DNA of 64,000 bases from assembly GCA_050633705.1 (NCBI GenBank), contig JBOEGZ010000009.1, positions 31,941-95,940 on the forward strand, read 5' to 3'. This document shows positions 20,645 through 30,089 of this stretch, piece by piece. The notes under the pieces are model-generated. The model saw only the letters and a list, made by a program, of their open reading frames with translations. It searched no databases and was not told where the DNA came from. Every line of letters starts with the position of its first letter. Position 1 is the stretch's first letter. Source of the DNA: JAJFHI01 sp050633705 (GTDB lineage: Bacteria; Pseudomonadota; Alphaproteobacteria; Rhizobiales; Hyphomicrobiaceae). The translations under genes were made by a program, and so were the position numbers.

Positions 20645-21404
20645 GCGCACAAACGACAAGAAAAAGAAAAATAAGTCCACGCGATCAACAACAGGCGCGT
20701 TATTTCCTCTTGAAGCGAGTGGCATTGGTCTAAGGGCAGATGGAAAAACGCTGCTCGACAGTATCAGCTTCAAACTGACGGGCGATACAAAGACGGTCAT
20801 TCTCGGTCCTAACGGCGCGGGTAAAAGTCTATTGTTACGCCTCCTAAATGGACTGCTTACGCCAACGTTGGGTACTCTTTCCTGGTCTGGCTGTGCGACA
20901 GACGACGCGTTCGGCGATAAATTCGCCTTGGTTTTTCAAAAACCTGTCCTGCTGCGCCGTTCCGCCGAAGCCAATATTCGCTTCGTCCTTGAAGACCTCA
21001 CCACGGCCGAACGTGACGAACGCACCAACAATTTACTGCGTCAAGCAGGGCTCACCCAACACGCCAAAACGCCTGCTCGACGACTTTCAGGGGGTGAACA
21101 GCAACGCCTCGCCATCGCCCGGGCTCTTGCGACCCAACCTGAAGTTCTTTTCCTAGATGAACCTTGCGCCAGTCTCGACCCCTCAGCGACGAAGGCAATT
21201 GAGGACCTGATCGAAACAGCGCACTGCGCAGGCACAAAAATCATCATGGTTACGCACGACCTTGGCCAAGCAAAGCGCCTTGGCGACGACATCTTGTTTT
21301 TACATGGCGGAAAATTGATGGAACACACCAAAGCCGAAGATTTTTTCCCGCGTCCCAAAACCACACCCGCGCAGGCTTTCCTGGCCGGCGAGATTGTCAT
21401 TTAA
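20637..21404 (+). CDS. tupC: tungstate ABC transporter ATP-binding protein TupC
   Basis: ATPase of the importer. Walker A GPNGAGKS, signature RRLSGGEQQRLAIARAL, Walker B EVLFLDEPCASLD, switch MVTHD are all intact. The ATG at 20637 overlaps tupB by 8 bases; an earlier in-frame start at 20592 lies deep inside tupB and was rejected. The first ~20 residues (LKRTNDKKKKNKSTRS) are a very Lys-rich tail absent from the ATPase fold. 255 residues. Confidence 0.92.
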   Translation: MLKRTNDKKKKNKSTRSTTGALFPLEASGIGLRADGKTLLDSISFKLTGDTKTVILGPNGAGKSLLLRLLNGLLTPTLGTLSWSGCATDDAFGDKFALVFQKPVLLRRSAEANIRFVLEDLTTAERDERTNNLLRQAGLTQHAKTPARRLSGGEQQRLAIARALATQPEVLFLDEPCASLDPSATKAIEDLIETAHCAGTKIIMVTHDLGQAKRLGDDILFLHGGKLMEHTKAEDFFPRPKTTPAQAFLAGEIVI

Positions 21405-21450
21405 TCCATCTAAATTTTCCTAACTCAGATAAAAATAATAAAGAACGACC

Positions 21451-22326
21451 ATGCCCAACGTGACGACGACAACAAAATTTCGAATGGCAATTCTTGGCAC
21501 CATTTGCCTGCTTGCGACCGCAACTTGCCTGACGCTCTACTCTGGCAAATCTTTTTCTGTCGACGACGCTGGCTTTATCATTCTTCAATCGACGACCTCG
21601 ACGGATAACTCTGGGCTGCTAAAAGCGCTACTTCCTAAATTTAAAGAAATAAGTGGTATCGAAGTTCGCGTTGTTGCTGTTGGCACAGGACAGGCAATTA
21701 AAAATGCGATGAATGGCGATGGCGACGTACTGTTGGTCCACGCGAAAGAAGCAGAAGAAAAATTCGTTGCAGACGGTCACGGTGTGCGACGTACCGACGT
21801 CATGTACAACGACTTTGTTCTCGTTGGCCCCAAATCCGATCCAGCAAAGCTCGCAGGAATGTCTGATATTATAGCTGCGTTGAAAAAACTTGCTGCGGCC
21901 AAAACAGGGTTTGCATCGCGCGGCGACAATTCCGGCACGCATAAAGCTGAATTGCGTTTGTGGAAGTCTGCCAACATCGACGTCTCCAAGTTCAGCGGTC
22001 AATGGTACCGCGCCACAGGTTCTGGGATGGGCGCAACGTTGAACACAAGCATTGGACTTGGTGCTTATGCGCTGACCGATCGAGCAACTTGGATCGCCTT
22101 CAAAAACAAAGCCGAGCATAAGATTGTCGTCGAAGGCGATCAGCGCCTGTTTAATCAATACGGTATTATTCTCGTAAATCCATCCAAGCACAAAAACGTC
22201 AAAGCCAAAGCTGGTCAGGCTTTCATTGATTGGCTGACAGGAGCGGACGGGCAAGCTGAAATTGCGGCATTTAAGGTCAGCGACCAGCAGCTATTTTTCC
22301 CGAATGCTCCGCAAAATAACAACTAA
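21451..22326 (+). CDS. tupA: tungstate-binding periplasmic protein TupA
   Basis: Substrate-binding protein. The N-terminal ~35 residues form a signal peptide (hydrophobic AILGTICLLATATCLTLY). The anion-binding signature appears as ILQSTTSTDNSGLL, the TupA form of the TTTS motif; FASRGDNSGTHKAELRLW and YRATGSGMGATLN are further TupA blocks. The order tupB-C-A places the binding protein last. Presence of a tungstate importer suggests W- or Mo-dependent enzymes elsewhere in the genome (inference). Confidence 0.92.
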   Translation: MPNVTTTTKFRMAILGTICLLATATCLTLYSGKSFSVDDAGFIILQSTTSTDNSGLLKALLPKFKEISGIEVRVVAVGTGQAIKNAMNGDGDVLLVHAKEAEEKFVADGHGVRRTDVMYNDFVLVGPKSDPAKLAGMSDIIAALKKLAAAKTGFASRGDNSGTHKAELRLWKSANIDVSKFSGQWYRATGSGMGATLNTSIGLGAYALTDRATWIAFKNKAEHKIVVEGDQRLFNQYGIILVNPSKHKNVKAKAGQAFIDWLTGADGQAEIAAFKVSDQQLFFPNAPQNNN

Positions 22327-22467
22327 AAATAGGCGCCATCGTGATGGGCAGAAGACGATTTCATAACTCCAGATTGTCTTACTCTTGCCCGGGCGCAGCT
22401 CAACCTGTAGTAACGTAGACAAACGAATAACTACTGGCTCACTTGTTAGCAGGAACACTTACGCGCC

Positions 22468-22764
22468 ATGTTGCCTCTTCTCGCATTTATCCGTGACTAC
22501 ATCATCGGGCTCTACATTTACGTCATTTTCGCTTCCGTAATTATGAGTTGGCTCATCGCTTTCGGCATAATAAACAACGGAAACAACTTCGTTTATTCAC
22601 TGCAAAAGTCTCTGTATGCCTTAACAGAGCCGGTCTATGCACCCATTCGAAGAATGTTGCCGGATCTGGGAGGTATTGATATCTCCCCAATCATCGTTCT
22701 ACTTGGCTGTCTGTTTCTGCAAAATGTTGTTATCAGCGGCTGGCTGATGCCTCTATTTCTTTAA
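22468..22764 (+). CDS. YggT family membrane protein
   Basis: Small integral membrane protein, 98 residues, two hydrophobic helices (about 10-38 and 70-95) with the conserved SLYALTEPVYAPIRRMLPDLGGIDISPI loop, of which LTEPVYAPIRRMLP is the hallmark. YggT proteins are linked to osmotic tolerance or to membrane and cell-division factors, with no settled activity. AGGA lies 12 bases before the ATG. Followed by folD 88 bases later. Confidence 0.9.
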   Translation: MLPLLAFIRDYIIGLYIYVIFASVIMSWLIAFGIINNGNNFVYSLQKSLYALTEPVYAPIRRMLPDLGGIDISPIIVLLGCLFLQNVVISGWLMPLFL

Positions 22765-22852
22765 TCTCAATCAGGCACGACATCCAATTCAACGCGTCGA
22801 ACACAGACGTAGAATTCAATAATAAGAAACGCAATAAAAAGGAGTTTTACCG

Positions 22853-23734
22853 ATGACCGCGAAAATAATTGACGGCAAAGCTGTTGCCGCAGATGTCCGT
22901 GCCGAAGTTGCAAACCAGGTCGCAGAGCTGAAATCCAAACACGGTCTTATGCCCGGTCTCGCCGTGGTGCTCGTTGGCGAAGACCCTGCAAGCCAAGTCT
23001 ACGTCCGCAACAAAGGTCGCCAAACCGAAGAAGTCGGGATGGCGTCTTTCGAGCACAAGCTGCCTGATAGCACCAGCGAAACTGACCTTCTCGCACTCGT
23101 CGAGAAACTGAACAATGACGACAGCGTCAACGGAATACTGGTTCAATTGCCATTGCCAGACCACGTGAATGCCGAGAAGGTTCTCAATGCCATCGACCCG
23201 GCGAAAGACGTGGACGGATTCCATCCAACGAACGTCGGCAAGCTTTGGATTGGAGAGCGCGCTCTGGCACCTTGCACACCAACCGGTTGCATTATTCTTG
23301 CAAAAGCCGCCGTCCCAGAACTGTCTGGCATGAACGCGGTTGTTGTTGGGCGCTCCAACATCGTTGGCAAACCGATGGCACAACTTCTGTTGCGCGAAAA
23401 TTGCACGATTACAATTGCCCATTCACGTACACGCGATCTTCCAGGCGTTGTGAAACAAGCCGACCTGGTTGTAGCCGCCGTCGGAATCCCTGAATTCGTT
23501 AAGGGCGACTGGATCAAACCAGGTGCTGTTGTCATTGACGTTGGCATCAACCGCATCCCAAAAGACGATGGCAAAACGCGCCTCGTCGGAGATGTCGCCT
23601 ACGATGAGGCGGCAAAATTTGCCAGTGCGATTACACCGGTTCCAGGCGGTGTCGGACCCATGACGATTGCTTGTCTGCTACGCAACACTGTCGAAGCTGC
23701 ATGTATGCAAAAAGGCCTTCCAGCTATCGGCTAG
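22853..23734 (+). CDS. folD: bifunctional methylenetetrahydrofolate dehydrogenase / cyclohydrolase
   Basis: Interconverts methylene-, methenyl- and formyl-tetrahydrofolate, supplying C1 units. Family signatures: GEDPASQVYVRNKGR (with the catalytic YxxxK), NGILVQLPLP, DVDGFHPTNVG and the C-terminal PVPGGVGPMTIACLL. VVVGRSNIVGKPMAQLLL is the NADP-binding region. GGAGTTTTACCG precedes the ATG. 293 residues, normal. Confidence 0.98.
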   Translation: MTAKIIDGKAVAADVRAEVANQVAELKSKHGLMPGLAVVLVGEDPASQVYVRNKGRQTEEVGMASFEHKLPDSTSETDLLALVEKLNNDDSVNGILVQLPLPDHVNAEKVLNAIDPAKDVDGFHPTNVGKLWIGERALAPCTPTGCIILAKAAVPELSGMNAVVVGRSNIVGKPMAQLLLRENCTITIAHSRTRDLPGVVKQADLVVAAVGIPEFVKGDWIKPGAVVIDVGINRIPKDDGKTRLVGDVAYDEAAKFASAITPVPGGVGPMTIACLLRNTVEAACMQKGLPAIG

Positions 23735-23845
23735 TTTGGGCATGCATTATTCGACCGTTGCTTAGATATGCAATATGATTGACACAATAAGCAGCGGTCG
23801 AAAACATTTCGAAATGTCTATTTCCGAAATCGCAAACGACGGCGA

Positions 23846-25375
23846 CTAAGCAGCATCGCGCGTCGCCGAAGCCTCGCCGCGATAGCTCAAGGACTCCGCA
23901 ATGTGTGCGCGCGTAACCTGATCCACGCAATCCAAGTCAGCAAGTGTACGAGCGACCCGTAAGACACGATGAAACCCTCGTGCCGACAACTGCATTTTTT
24001 CAGAAGCCAGGCGCAACAAATCAACGCCGTCGTCATCTGGCATCGCTGTTTCTTCAAGCAGTTTTCCAGAACACGCGCTGTTTGTGTAAACGCCCTTTGC
24101 TCCAGCGGCCATAAACCTCGCCCGTTGACGCTCTCTTGCGGCTGTCACTCGATCGCGAACCTCTGCACTCCCCTCTTTTGCAGCGGGCAATACCAAGTCG
24201 ACTGCCGACACCGCTGGGACTTCGATTTGTAGATCGATCCGATCTCGAAATGGCCCAGATATGCGCGCTTGATAATCGCTAGAACAGCGGTGACCGCGTT
24301 TGCACGAATGCCCGGGGCCCGAACCACCACAACGACACGGGTTCATTGCTGCGACCAATTGGAAACGTGAAGGATAGATGACGCGGTGATTTGCTCGGGC
24401 AATAACGGTCTCACCCGACTCCAAAGGTTGTCTGAGTGAGTCCAATACCTGTGGTGTAAATTCAGGAAGTTCATCAAGGAATAAAACTCCGAGATGAGCA
24501 AGACTGGCTTCACCAGGCTGTGGCCGAGATCCTCCGCCAACCAATGCTGCCATGCTGGCCGAATGATGCGGATTGCGGAATGGGCGTTCGCGCACCAGTT
24601 GGCCACCCAGCAATTCGCCAGCCAGACTGTGTACCATAGAAACGTCGAGCATTTCTTCCGGACTGAGCGGCGGTAATATTGTTGGCAGACGCGACGCCAA
24701 CATCGATTTGCCTGAACCTGGTGGACCCATCATCAAAAGGTTATGACCACCAGCAGCTGCAATTTCTAAAACGCGCTTGGCGCTTTCCTGGCCTTTGATG
24801 TCGCGCAGGTCCAAGCCATAATCACTTTTCTCAACAATGTTAGGTTTGGGACGCCCCAACAATTGCGTGCCTTTGAAGTGATTGACTAGAGACAGCAAGT
24901 GCGGCGCGGCCAAAACTTCAACCTCGTCGCCGGCCCAGACCGCTTCTGGACCACACTGTTTTGGGCATATAAGCCCCTTGCCCATCGCATTTGCGCCAAT
25001 GGCCGCTGGTAACCCACCTGGAACACCTCGAATTGTACCGTCAAGCGCCAACTCGCCGATGGCAGCAAAACCACGCACGGCATCAGGTGCAATAGCTTCC
25101 ATCGCGACCATTAACGCAAGCGCAATTGGTAGATCGAAGTGGCTGCCCTCTTTCGGCAGATCAGCCGGGGCCAAATTTACCGTTAAATGTTTGTAGGGGA
25201 GGCCCAGTCCAACTGCGTGCAAGGCGTTGCGTACACGCTCACGACTTTCTGCAACCGCCTTGTCTGGCAAACCAACAATTGCAAATGCAGGTTGGCCCGG
25301 CGTGATGCGCACCTGGACATCGACGGCCTTCGCCTCAACGCCGACAAACGCAACAGTTGAGATTTGACCGTACAT
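23846..25375 (-). CDS. comM: YifB/ComM family AAA+ protein (Mg chelatase-like)
   Basis: AAA+ helicase-like protein; ComM promotes branch migration during natural transformation. N-terminal Lon-like domain (VAFVGVEAKAVDVQV; NLAPADLPKEGSHFDLPIAL), Walker A MMGPPGSGKSMLASRLP, Walker B GVLFLDELPEF, and the Cys cluster in MNPCRCGGSGPGHSCKRG. The Mg-chelatase-type C-terminal domain ends the protein. Start at 25375 (MYGQISTVAF) with GGGAAGGTGGGG upstream; an in-frame extension to 25399 was rejected. comF also occurs in this window, so DNA uptake is conceivable, though both are widespread in non-competent bacteria. Confidence 0.95.
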   Translation of the reverse strand: MYGQISTVAFVGVEAKAVDVQVRITPGQPAFAIVGLPDKAVAESRERVRNALHAVGLGLPYKHLTVNLAPADLPKEGSHFDLPIALALMVAMEAIAPDAVRGFAAIGELALDGTIRGVPGGLPAAIGANAMGKGLICPKQCGPEAVWAGDEVEVLAAPHLLSLVNHFKGTQLLGRPKPNIVEKSDYGLDLRDIKGQESAKRVLEIAAAGGHNLLMMGPPGSGKSMLASRLPTILPPLSPEEMLDVSMVHSLAGELLGGQLVRERPFRNPHHSASMAALVGGGSRPQPGEASLAHLGVLFLDELPEFTPQVLDSLRQPLESGETVIARANHRVIYPSRFQLVAAMNPCRCGGSGPGHSCKRGHRCSSDYQARISGPFRDRIDLQIEVPAVSAVDLVLPAAKEGSAEVRDRVTAARERQRARFMAAGAKGVYTNSACSGKLLEETAMPDDDGVDLLRLASEKMQLSARGFHRVLRVARTLADLDCVDQVTRAHIAESLSYRGEASATRDAA

Positions 25376-26059
25376 AGCCCCACCTTCCCAGCAACCCAAT
25401 TATTCCGGTCACGCGCTAGACTAGTTGCATCGCCGACTGAAGGTCAAGAACAAAATGGGAACAAAAAAATATTTCTTCTGCAAAAGTCGCTTCTATAGAA
25501 CGGAAATTGACATCAATTTTTCCAATGTGCTGCAGCTCAAATCATCCTCCCGTCCCCAACTGAAATGAGCGGATTGGCATTGCGATCGAGTTTTTATGTG
25601 TAGCTATGCATAAACCCCACGACGTGTTTTTTTGTTGAGAATGCGCGACATCTTGCATGGCGTCGGAATGTTACTGCCGCCCGCAATCAAATCGACGGCT
25701 CAGTCGCCCCCGTCACAACAGATATGTTTTTTTATCTTCAATTTCGGAAATGCAAATTGCTTTATTTCAAGAGAAATAAAACGTTCAAATTGCTTTTTTT
25801 ATATGTAATCAGATTTATTTCTGAAAAAAAGAAATGACCAAGTGATATAGATATCGGCCCCCATCCAAAAGCCTGCATCGTCTATTTTCAATCGTTATTA
25901 CAAAAGCTTAATATCATTCTAAAGTATTATTTTTCAAACTAAATAACACTTTTCCATTATCTTTGACTTAACCAAGATGCATTTTAATTACTGAATACAA
26001 AATACTGACGAGCAGAAGGGCAATTATTTCTTCAAAACAAAATATTAATGGGAAATATT
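25376..26059. other. AT-rich intergenic region between comM and the chemoreceptor gene
   Basis: 684 bases without a gene-like frame; the right half (about 25720-26050) is far more AT-rich than its surroundings. It contains the inverted repeat at 25761-25780 and two direct copies of CAAATTGCTTT (25753 and 25786 regions). It probably carries promoters for both flanking genes; TTGACT at 25963-25968 is the best -35 candidate for the chemoreceptor, without a good -10. Confidence 0.55.
25761..25780. repeat. AT-only inverted repeat
   Basis: Perfect 8-bp arms TTTATTTC / GAAATAAA around AAGA. Further ATTTC/GAAAT pairs lie at about 25808-25835. It could be a protein-binding site upstream of the chemoreceptor or just low-complexity sequence. 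Confidence 0.45.
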
Positions 26060-28231
26060 ATGAAAAGTTTGTATTTCGAAATCAGTAAAAAACATACTCG
26101 CGTCTTGGCCATATTCGCGGTCTGCCTGGTAATAACGAGCATTCTCTCAGGAGCAATGGCGCTGAGTTATTTGCGAGCAGATCTTAGCACTCTAAATATC
26201 TCCGCAAATTTACACAGACACAATAGTGCTGTCCTTCGCAACGTTCAGAATACACAGTTCATTGTTTCCGAAATGGGCCATCGGCTTAACTCGACAGATT
26301 TCAGTGGTCATTTTTTAAGCAGCTTTCAAGAACTCGAAACAATTCAGGCTGTCAAAGTATTAGACGCGAAAAGATTTGGTCAGCCGCAGGACGCAAAGAC
26401 AAATCTGTCAGAACTTGATGCAAAAATTGATCATTATATTCAATCAATACGGCCCTTTGCTCATGCCAACGGTGGCGTCGATGCAAGTCAATTCCAGACG
26501 ATTGCAGACACGTCTAAAGACATTCAGAAACGACTGGCAGAATTCAATGGCACACTGTTGAAGAACATGGAACTTTTGCAGAAAAATGCAAATTCCTGGC
26601 AAATGCTCATTGAGCTTTCACTAACGGTGGCGCTGCTTGGTACAGCTCTTCTCGCAGGCCTGTGGTTTCATTCTCGAAGGCTCGCATCACAATGGCTCCA
26701 GAAGTACAAAGATGCTGCCTTATCATTGATCAATGGCGATTTCGATGTGGATCTGAGTGATATCAAAGCCAGTGAAGACCACGCGACTTTAGCAAAACCT
26801 CTTGAAGAGTTAATCGGTCTCGCGAGAACAAAAGACCAGATGACAATCAAAGCCAAGAATGCAGGTCTTGAAGTCGACGAATTGCGTAAGAAAATTGTCG
26901 AAAAAGAAAATTTCTACAATAGTGCAGTATCATCTTTGATTGATCGAGATTTCGATGAAAAGTTTGCCGACGTAAAAGCAACTGGCAAAGCAAAGAAAGC
27001 AAAAAAACAATTCTACAAATTGCACAATATCATCAAGTCTAAAGAACAGCTCGCAGAACAATCTGAAATCGCACGCAATGAAGCCAATAAGTTGCGCGAA
27101 CAGAAAGAAGCCGACGACAAATACTATAGTGAAGCGCACGAGTTTTTCATGGACGCATACACGAAAGCATTTGCGAAAATATCTGCTGGCGATCTGGTTG
27201 GTCGTATTACAGTTGAGTTTATTGAAGAATATGAAGGCTTACGCAAATCATTCAACACGGCCGCTGATCGCATGCAGAATACGATTTCAAAAATCGCCTT
27301 CCGTACAAATCACCTTCGCCGAAGTGCAACGGAAATTCTTTCCGCGCATGACGAACTGTCCAAGCATACGCAATCGCAGGCAACCGCGCTTGAGGAAACT
27401 TCCGCCTCGATGGACGAGATGGCAGCTACTGTCCGCCAGACCGCTTCTAGTGCGATTGACGCCAGCAATACATCGAACGCGGCGCGTGATCTCGCCGTTG
27501 CCGGTGGGGAAGTAACGGTCAAAGCTGTCAAAGCGATGGAAAAAATTGAAAATTCATCAGGAGAAATGGCCAAAATCGTCGGTCTGATCGAAGAGATCGC
27601 ATTCCAAACCAATATCCTTGCATTGAATGCCGGGGTTGAAGCCGCTCGCGCTGGTGATGCAGGCAAAGGTTTTGCGGTCGTTGCAAATGAAGTCCGGTCT
27701 CTGTCTCAACGGTCATCTCACGCCCTGAAAGACATTAGAGAATTAATTGATGATTCAAAATCAAGCGTCCAACAAGGTGTTGACCTTGTTAGAGAAACGG
27801 GTGACTCGTTAAAAGATATTGTTGCGTCGGTCGAAAAAGCGACCAGCTTGATTTCTGACATTGCCGCAGCCAACCAACAACAGGTCCTTGGTATCGACCA
27901 AGTTGCGACCGCCGTTTCTAATATGGATGAGATGACACAACAAAACGCCGAGCTTGTCGAACAGAACACAGTCGCTCTGCTCACAATTCAAAACAGTATC
28001 AAGGATCTCGACAAAGCCGTCGATACCTTCAAAATCGGTGACGCTCACAAAACGATCGAACATGACACAAATTCAGGTGCGCTTCGCGAAGCTTGGCTTC
28101 AAATGAGTGAAAAAGAACAAGCCAAAGCTGCAAAAAAATCAAACGTTAGTGGTGGCGGTGGCAATCCAACACCAAAATTCGAAGACCTGACGCAGGGTTC
28201 TGTCGCTCTGGACGCTCACAAAGATTGGTAG
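26060..28231 (+). CDS. methyl-accepting chemotaxis protein with repeated HAMP-like units
   Basis: Transmembrane chemoreceptor of about 723 residues. TM1 at ~15-40, a periplasmic helical sensor region of about 140 residues (~41-182), TM2 at ~184-204 (ELSLTVALLGTALLAGLW). Then three HAMP-like units with the shared core L(I)xGDF/GDL: SLINGDFDVDL (~222), SLIDRDFDEKF (~292) and KISAGDLVGRI (~373), linked by charged coiled coils. The signalling tip is EEIAFQTNILALNAGVEAAR. No CheR/CheB tether at the C-terminus. The ATG at 26060 follows GGGAAATATT; an ATG at 26048 is in frame but has no ribosome-binding site. Gene and upstream DNA are more AT-rich than neighbours. Ligand unknown. Confidence 0.95.
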   Translation: MKSLYFEISKKHTRVLAIFAVCLVITSILSGAMALSYLRADLSTLNISANLHRHNSAVLRNVQNTQFIVSEMGHRLNSTDFSGHFLSSFQELETIQAVKVLDAKRFGQPQDAKTNLSELDAKIDHYIQSIRPFAHANGGVDASQFQTIADTSKDIQKRLAEFNGTLLKNMELLQKNANSWQMLIELSLTVALLGTALLAGLWFHSRRLASQWLQKYKDAALSLINGDFDVDLSDIKASEDHATLAKPLEELIGLARTKDQMTIKAKNAGLEVDELRKKIVEKENFYNSAVSSLIDRDFDEKFADVKATGKAKKAKKQFYKLHNIIKSKEQLAEQSEIARNEANKLREQKEADDKYYSEAHEFFMDAYTKAFAKISAGDLVGRITVEFIEEYEGLRKSFNTAADRMQNTISKIAFRTNHLRRSATEILSAHDELSKHTQSQATALEETSASMDEMAATVRQTASSAIDASNTSNAARDLAVAGGEVTVKAVKAMEKIENSSGEMAKIVGLIEEIAFQTNILALNAGVEAARAGDAGKGFAVVANEVRSLSQRSSHALKDIRELIDDSKSSVQQGVDLVRETGDSLKDIVASVEKATSLISDIAAANQQQVLGIDQVATAVSNMDEMTQQNAELVEQNTVALLTIQNSIKDLDKAVDTFKIGDAHKTIEHDTNSGALREAWLQMSEKEQAKAAKKSNVSGGGGNPTPKFEDLTQGSVALDAHKDW

Positions 28232-28486
28232 TCGACCGGTCTAGCAAAGGCTACCTTGAACAAAATTTCGTTTTGATTGGCGACGCTGTCGATTTCTTGC
28301 GAAGATCTTGGCAAAAGAACTGAGCTCGTCAGTGCATGACCGACGGCCTTGCGCTGTCACAAGACCGACTGGGCGCGGAAATGAAAAATCAAAAAAGGAT
28401 ATGCCAAACACGAAGAACTGCACTTGGGCCTTACTGCAACCGGAATTTCTGAAGCGAATAGAATTGTCGCGATTATCAGTGGGTGG

Positions 28487-30016
28487 CTATTTGTTGTAGG
28501 TCGCTTTGTAACGTTCACGCAGCACGTTTTTCTGAACTTTACCCATTTTGTTTCGCGGCAATGCCTCGACGTAGAAGATTTGCTTTGGCAACTTATACCC
28601 AGCCAGTTCGTTGGTAAGTACCGCCTTTATATCTTTGGCATCTGGCGTATTTTCAATCGATGTGGCCACAACAGCCGTTACGCCTTCACCGAAATCTGGA
28701 TGCGGTACGCCAATGACAGCACTTTCATTAATCCCAGCAATACCATCGATCGCATTTTCAACTTCCGCTGGATAGACGTTAAACCCTCCGGAGATAATCA
28801 GATCTTTGCCTCGGCCTGAAATATTGAGATATCCTTTTTCATCAATGAACCCCAAATCACCTGAAATAAAGAAACCATCATCGCGAAATTCAGCGGCGGT
28901 TTTTTCTGGTTTGCGCCAGTACCCCTTGAACACATTTGATCCTCGAATTTCGATACTTCCGATTTCTCCATCGGCTAACTGTCCTCCAGTTTCCGGATCC
29001 GCGACGCGAATTTCAACGCCTTGCAATGCGAAACCAACTGTACCAGCGCGACGTTCTCCATCGTAAGGGTTTGACGTGTTCATATTCGTCTCAGTCATAC
29101 CATAGCGTTCCAAAATCGTGTGGCCGGTACGCTGCTCGAATTGTCGATGCGTATCAGACGACAGTGGTGCCGAACCGGATACAAACAGACGCATATTTTC
29201 AACCAGCTCTCTGGTCAACTCATCGCTCGACAAAAGCCGGATATAGAAAGTCGGCACCCCCATCATCACTGTAACCTGAGGCAAGGCCGCGACGATCGCT
29301 GACAAGTCAAACCCTGGATGGAAGTGCATCGAAGCTCCCGACAACAACGTAACATTCGTTGCAACAAACAAGCCGTGTGTGTGAAAAATAGGAAGCGCAT
29401 GAAGCAAAACATCGCTGGAGGAAAACTTCCATGTAGAAACAAGCGTCTTCGAGTTTGATGACAAATTTTCGTGTGTCAGCATTGCCCCTTTAGGCCGCCC
29501 AGTCGTTCCAGACGTGTAAAGTATGGCGGCTAATTCCTCTCCATCGCAGACAACATCTGTGTGGGTTTTGGAACACGCATCTGCTTTATCGAAAAGGCTG
29601 CCTGTCTGGTCGTCGTTAAGTGTTTCGACATGACCAACACCGTTGGCTCTCGCCAATGCCTCAATGGCTTCATACCGGTCCTGCTGGCATACAAAAACCC
29701 GCGGCTCGGCGTCAGAAACAAAGTAGTTTAGTTCGGTATCGGTGTAGGAGGTGTTCAATGGCAGAAAGACTGCACCGACGCGAAGGCAGGCTAGGTACAG
29801 CCAAATCGCCTCGACGCTTTTTTCAACCTGCGCCGCAACGCGGTCACCTTTAACAACGCCGAGTTTTGCAAGTGCATTTGCAAATTGGGCAGAACGGTCA
29901 AGCATGTTCGAATACGTTACAACTTGCCCATCTCGCGAATGAATCAATACAGCATTCGGGTTTGTTATCCGCTCACGAATTTGAGTAAAAAGGTTTTGAT
30001 CTGCTTGCAAGGTCAT
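28487..30016 (-). CDS. matB: malonyl-CoA synthetase (MatB-like acyl-CoA ligase)
   Basis: ANL-superfamily ligase activating malonate with ATP and CoA. P-loop LYTSGTTGRPKGAMLTHEN, then ALPIFHTHGLFVATN, and RYGMTETNMNTSNPYDGERR, where the Asn/Arg-containing block is typical of MatB rather than of fatty-acyl or acetyl ligases. The C-terminal catalytic Lys lies in LPRNKMGKVQKN. 509 residues. No matA or matC gene lies nearby, so it may salvage malonate or methylmalonate alone. On the same strand as the next gene upstream, 73 bases apart. Confidence 0.87.
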   Translation of the reverse strand: MTLQADQNLFTQIRERITNPNAVLIHSRDGQVVTYSNMLDRSAQFANALAKLGVVKGDRVAAQVEKSVEAIWLYLACLRVGAVFLPLNTSYTDTELNYFVSDAEPRVFVCQQDRYEAIEALARANGVGHVETLNDDQTGSLFDKADACSKTHTDVVCDGEELAAILYTSGTTGRPKGAMLTHENLSSNSKTLVSTWKFSSSDVLLHALPIFHTHGLFVATNVTLLSGASMHFHPGFDLSAIVAALPQVTVMMGVPTFYIRLLSSDELTRELVENMRLFVSGSAPLSSDTHRQFEQRTGHTILERYGMTETNMNTSNPYDGERRAGTVGFALQGVEIRVADPETGGQLADGEIGSIEIRGSNVFKGYWRKPEKTAAEFRDDGFFISGDLGFIDEKGYLNISGRGKDLIISGGFNVYPAEVENAIDGIAGINESAVIGVPHPDFGEGVTAVVATSIENTPDAKDIKAVLTNELAGYKLPKQIFYVEALPRNKMGKVQKNVLRERYKATYNK

Positions 30017-30089
30017 TGTGTGTGCACGATTAAATTGATTGAGTTTCCAGAAGTCATGTTGGTGTCTGTATTCGTCGTCATATCATTTG

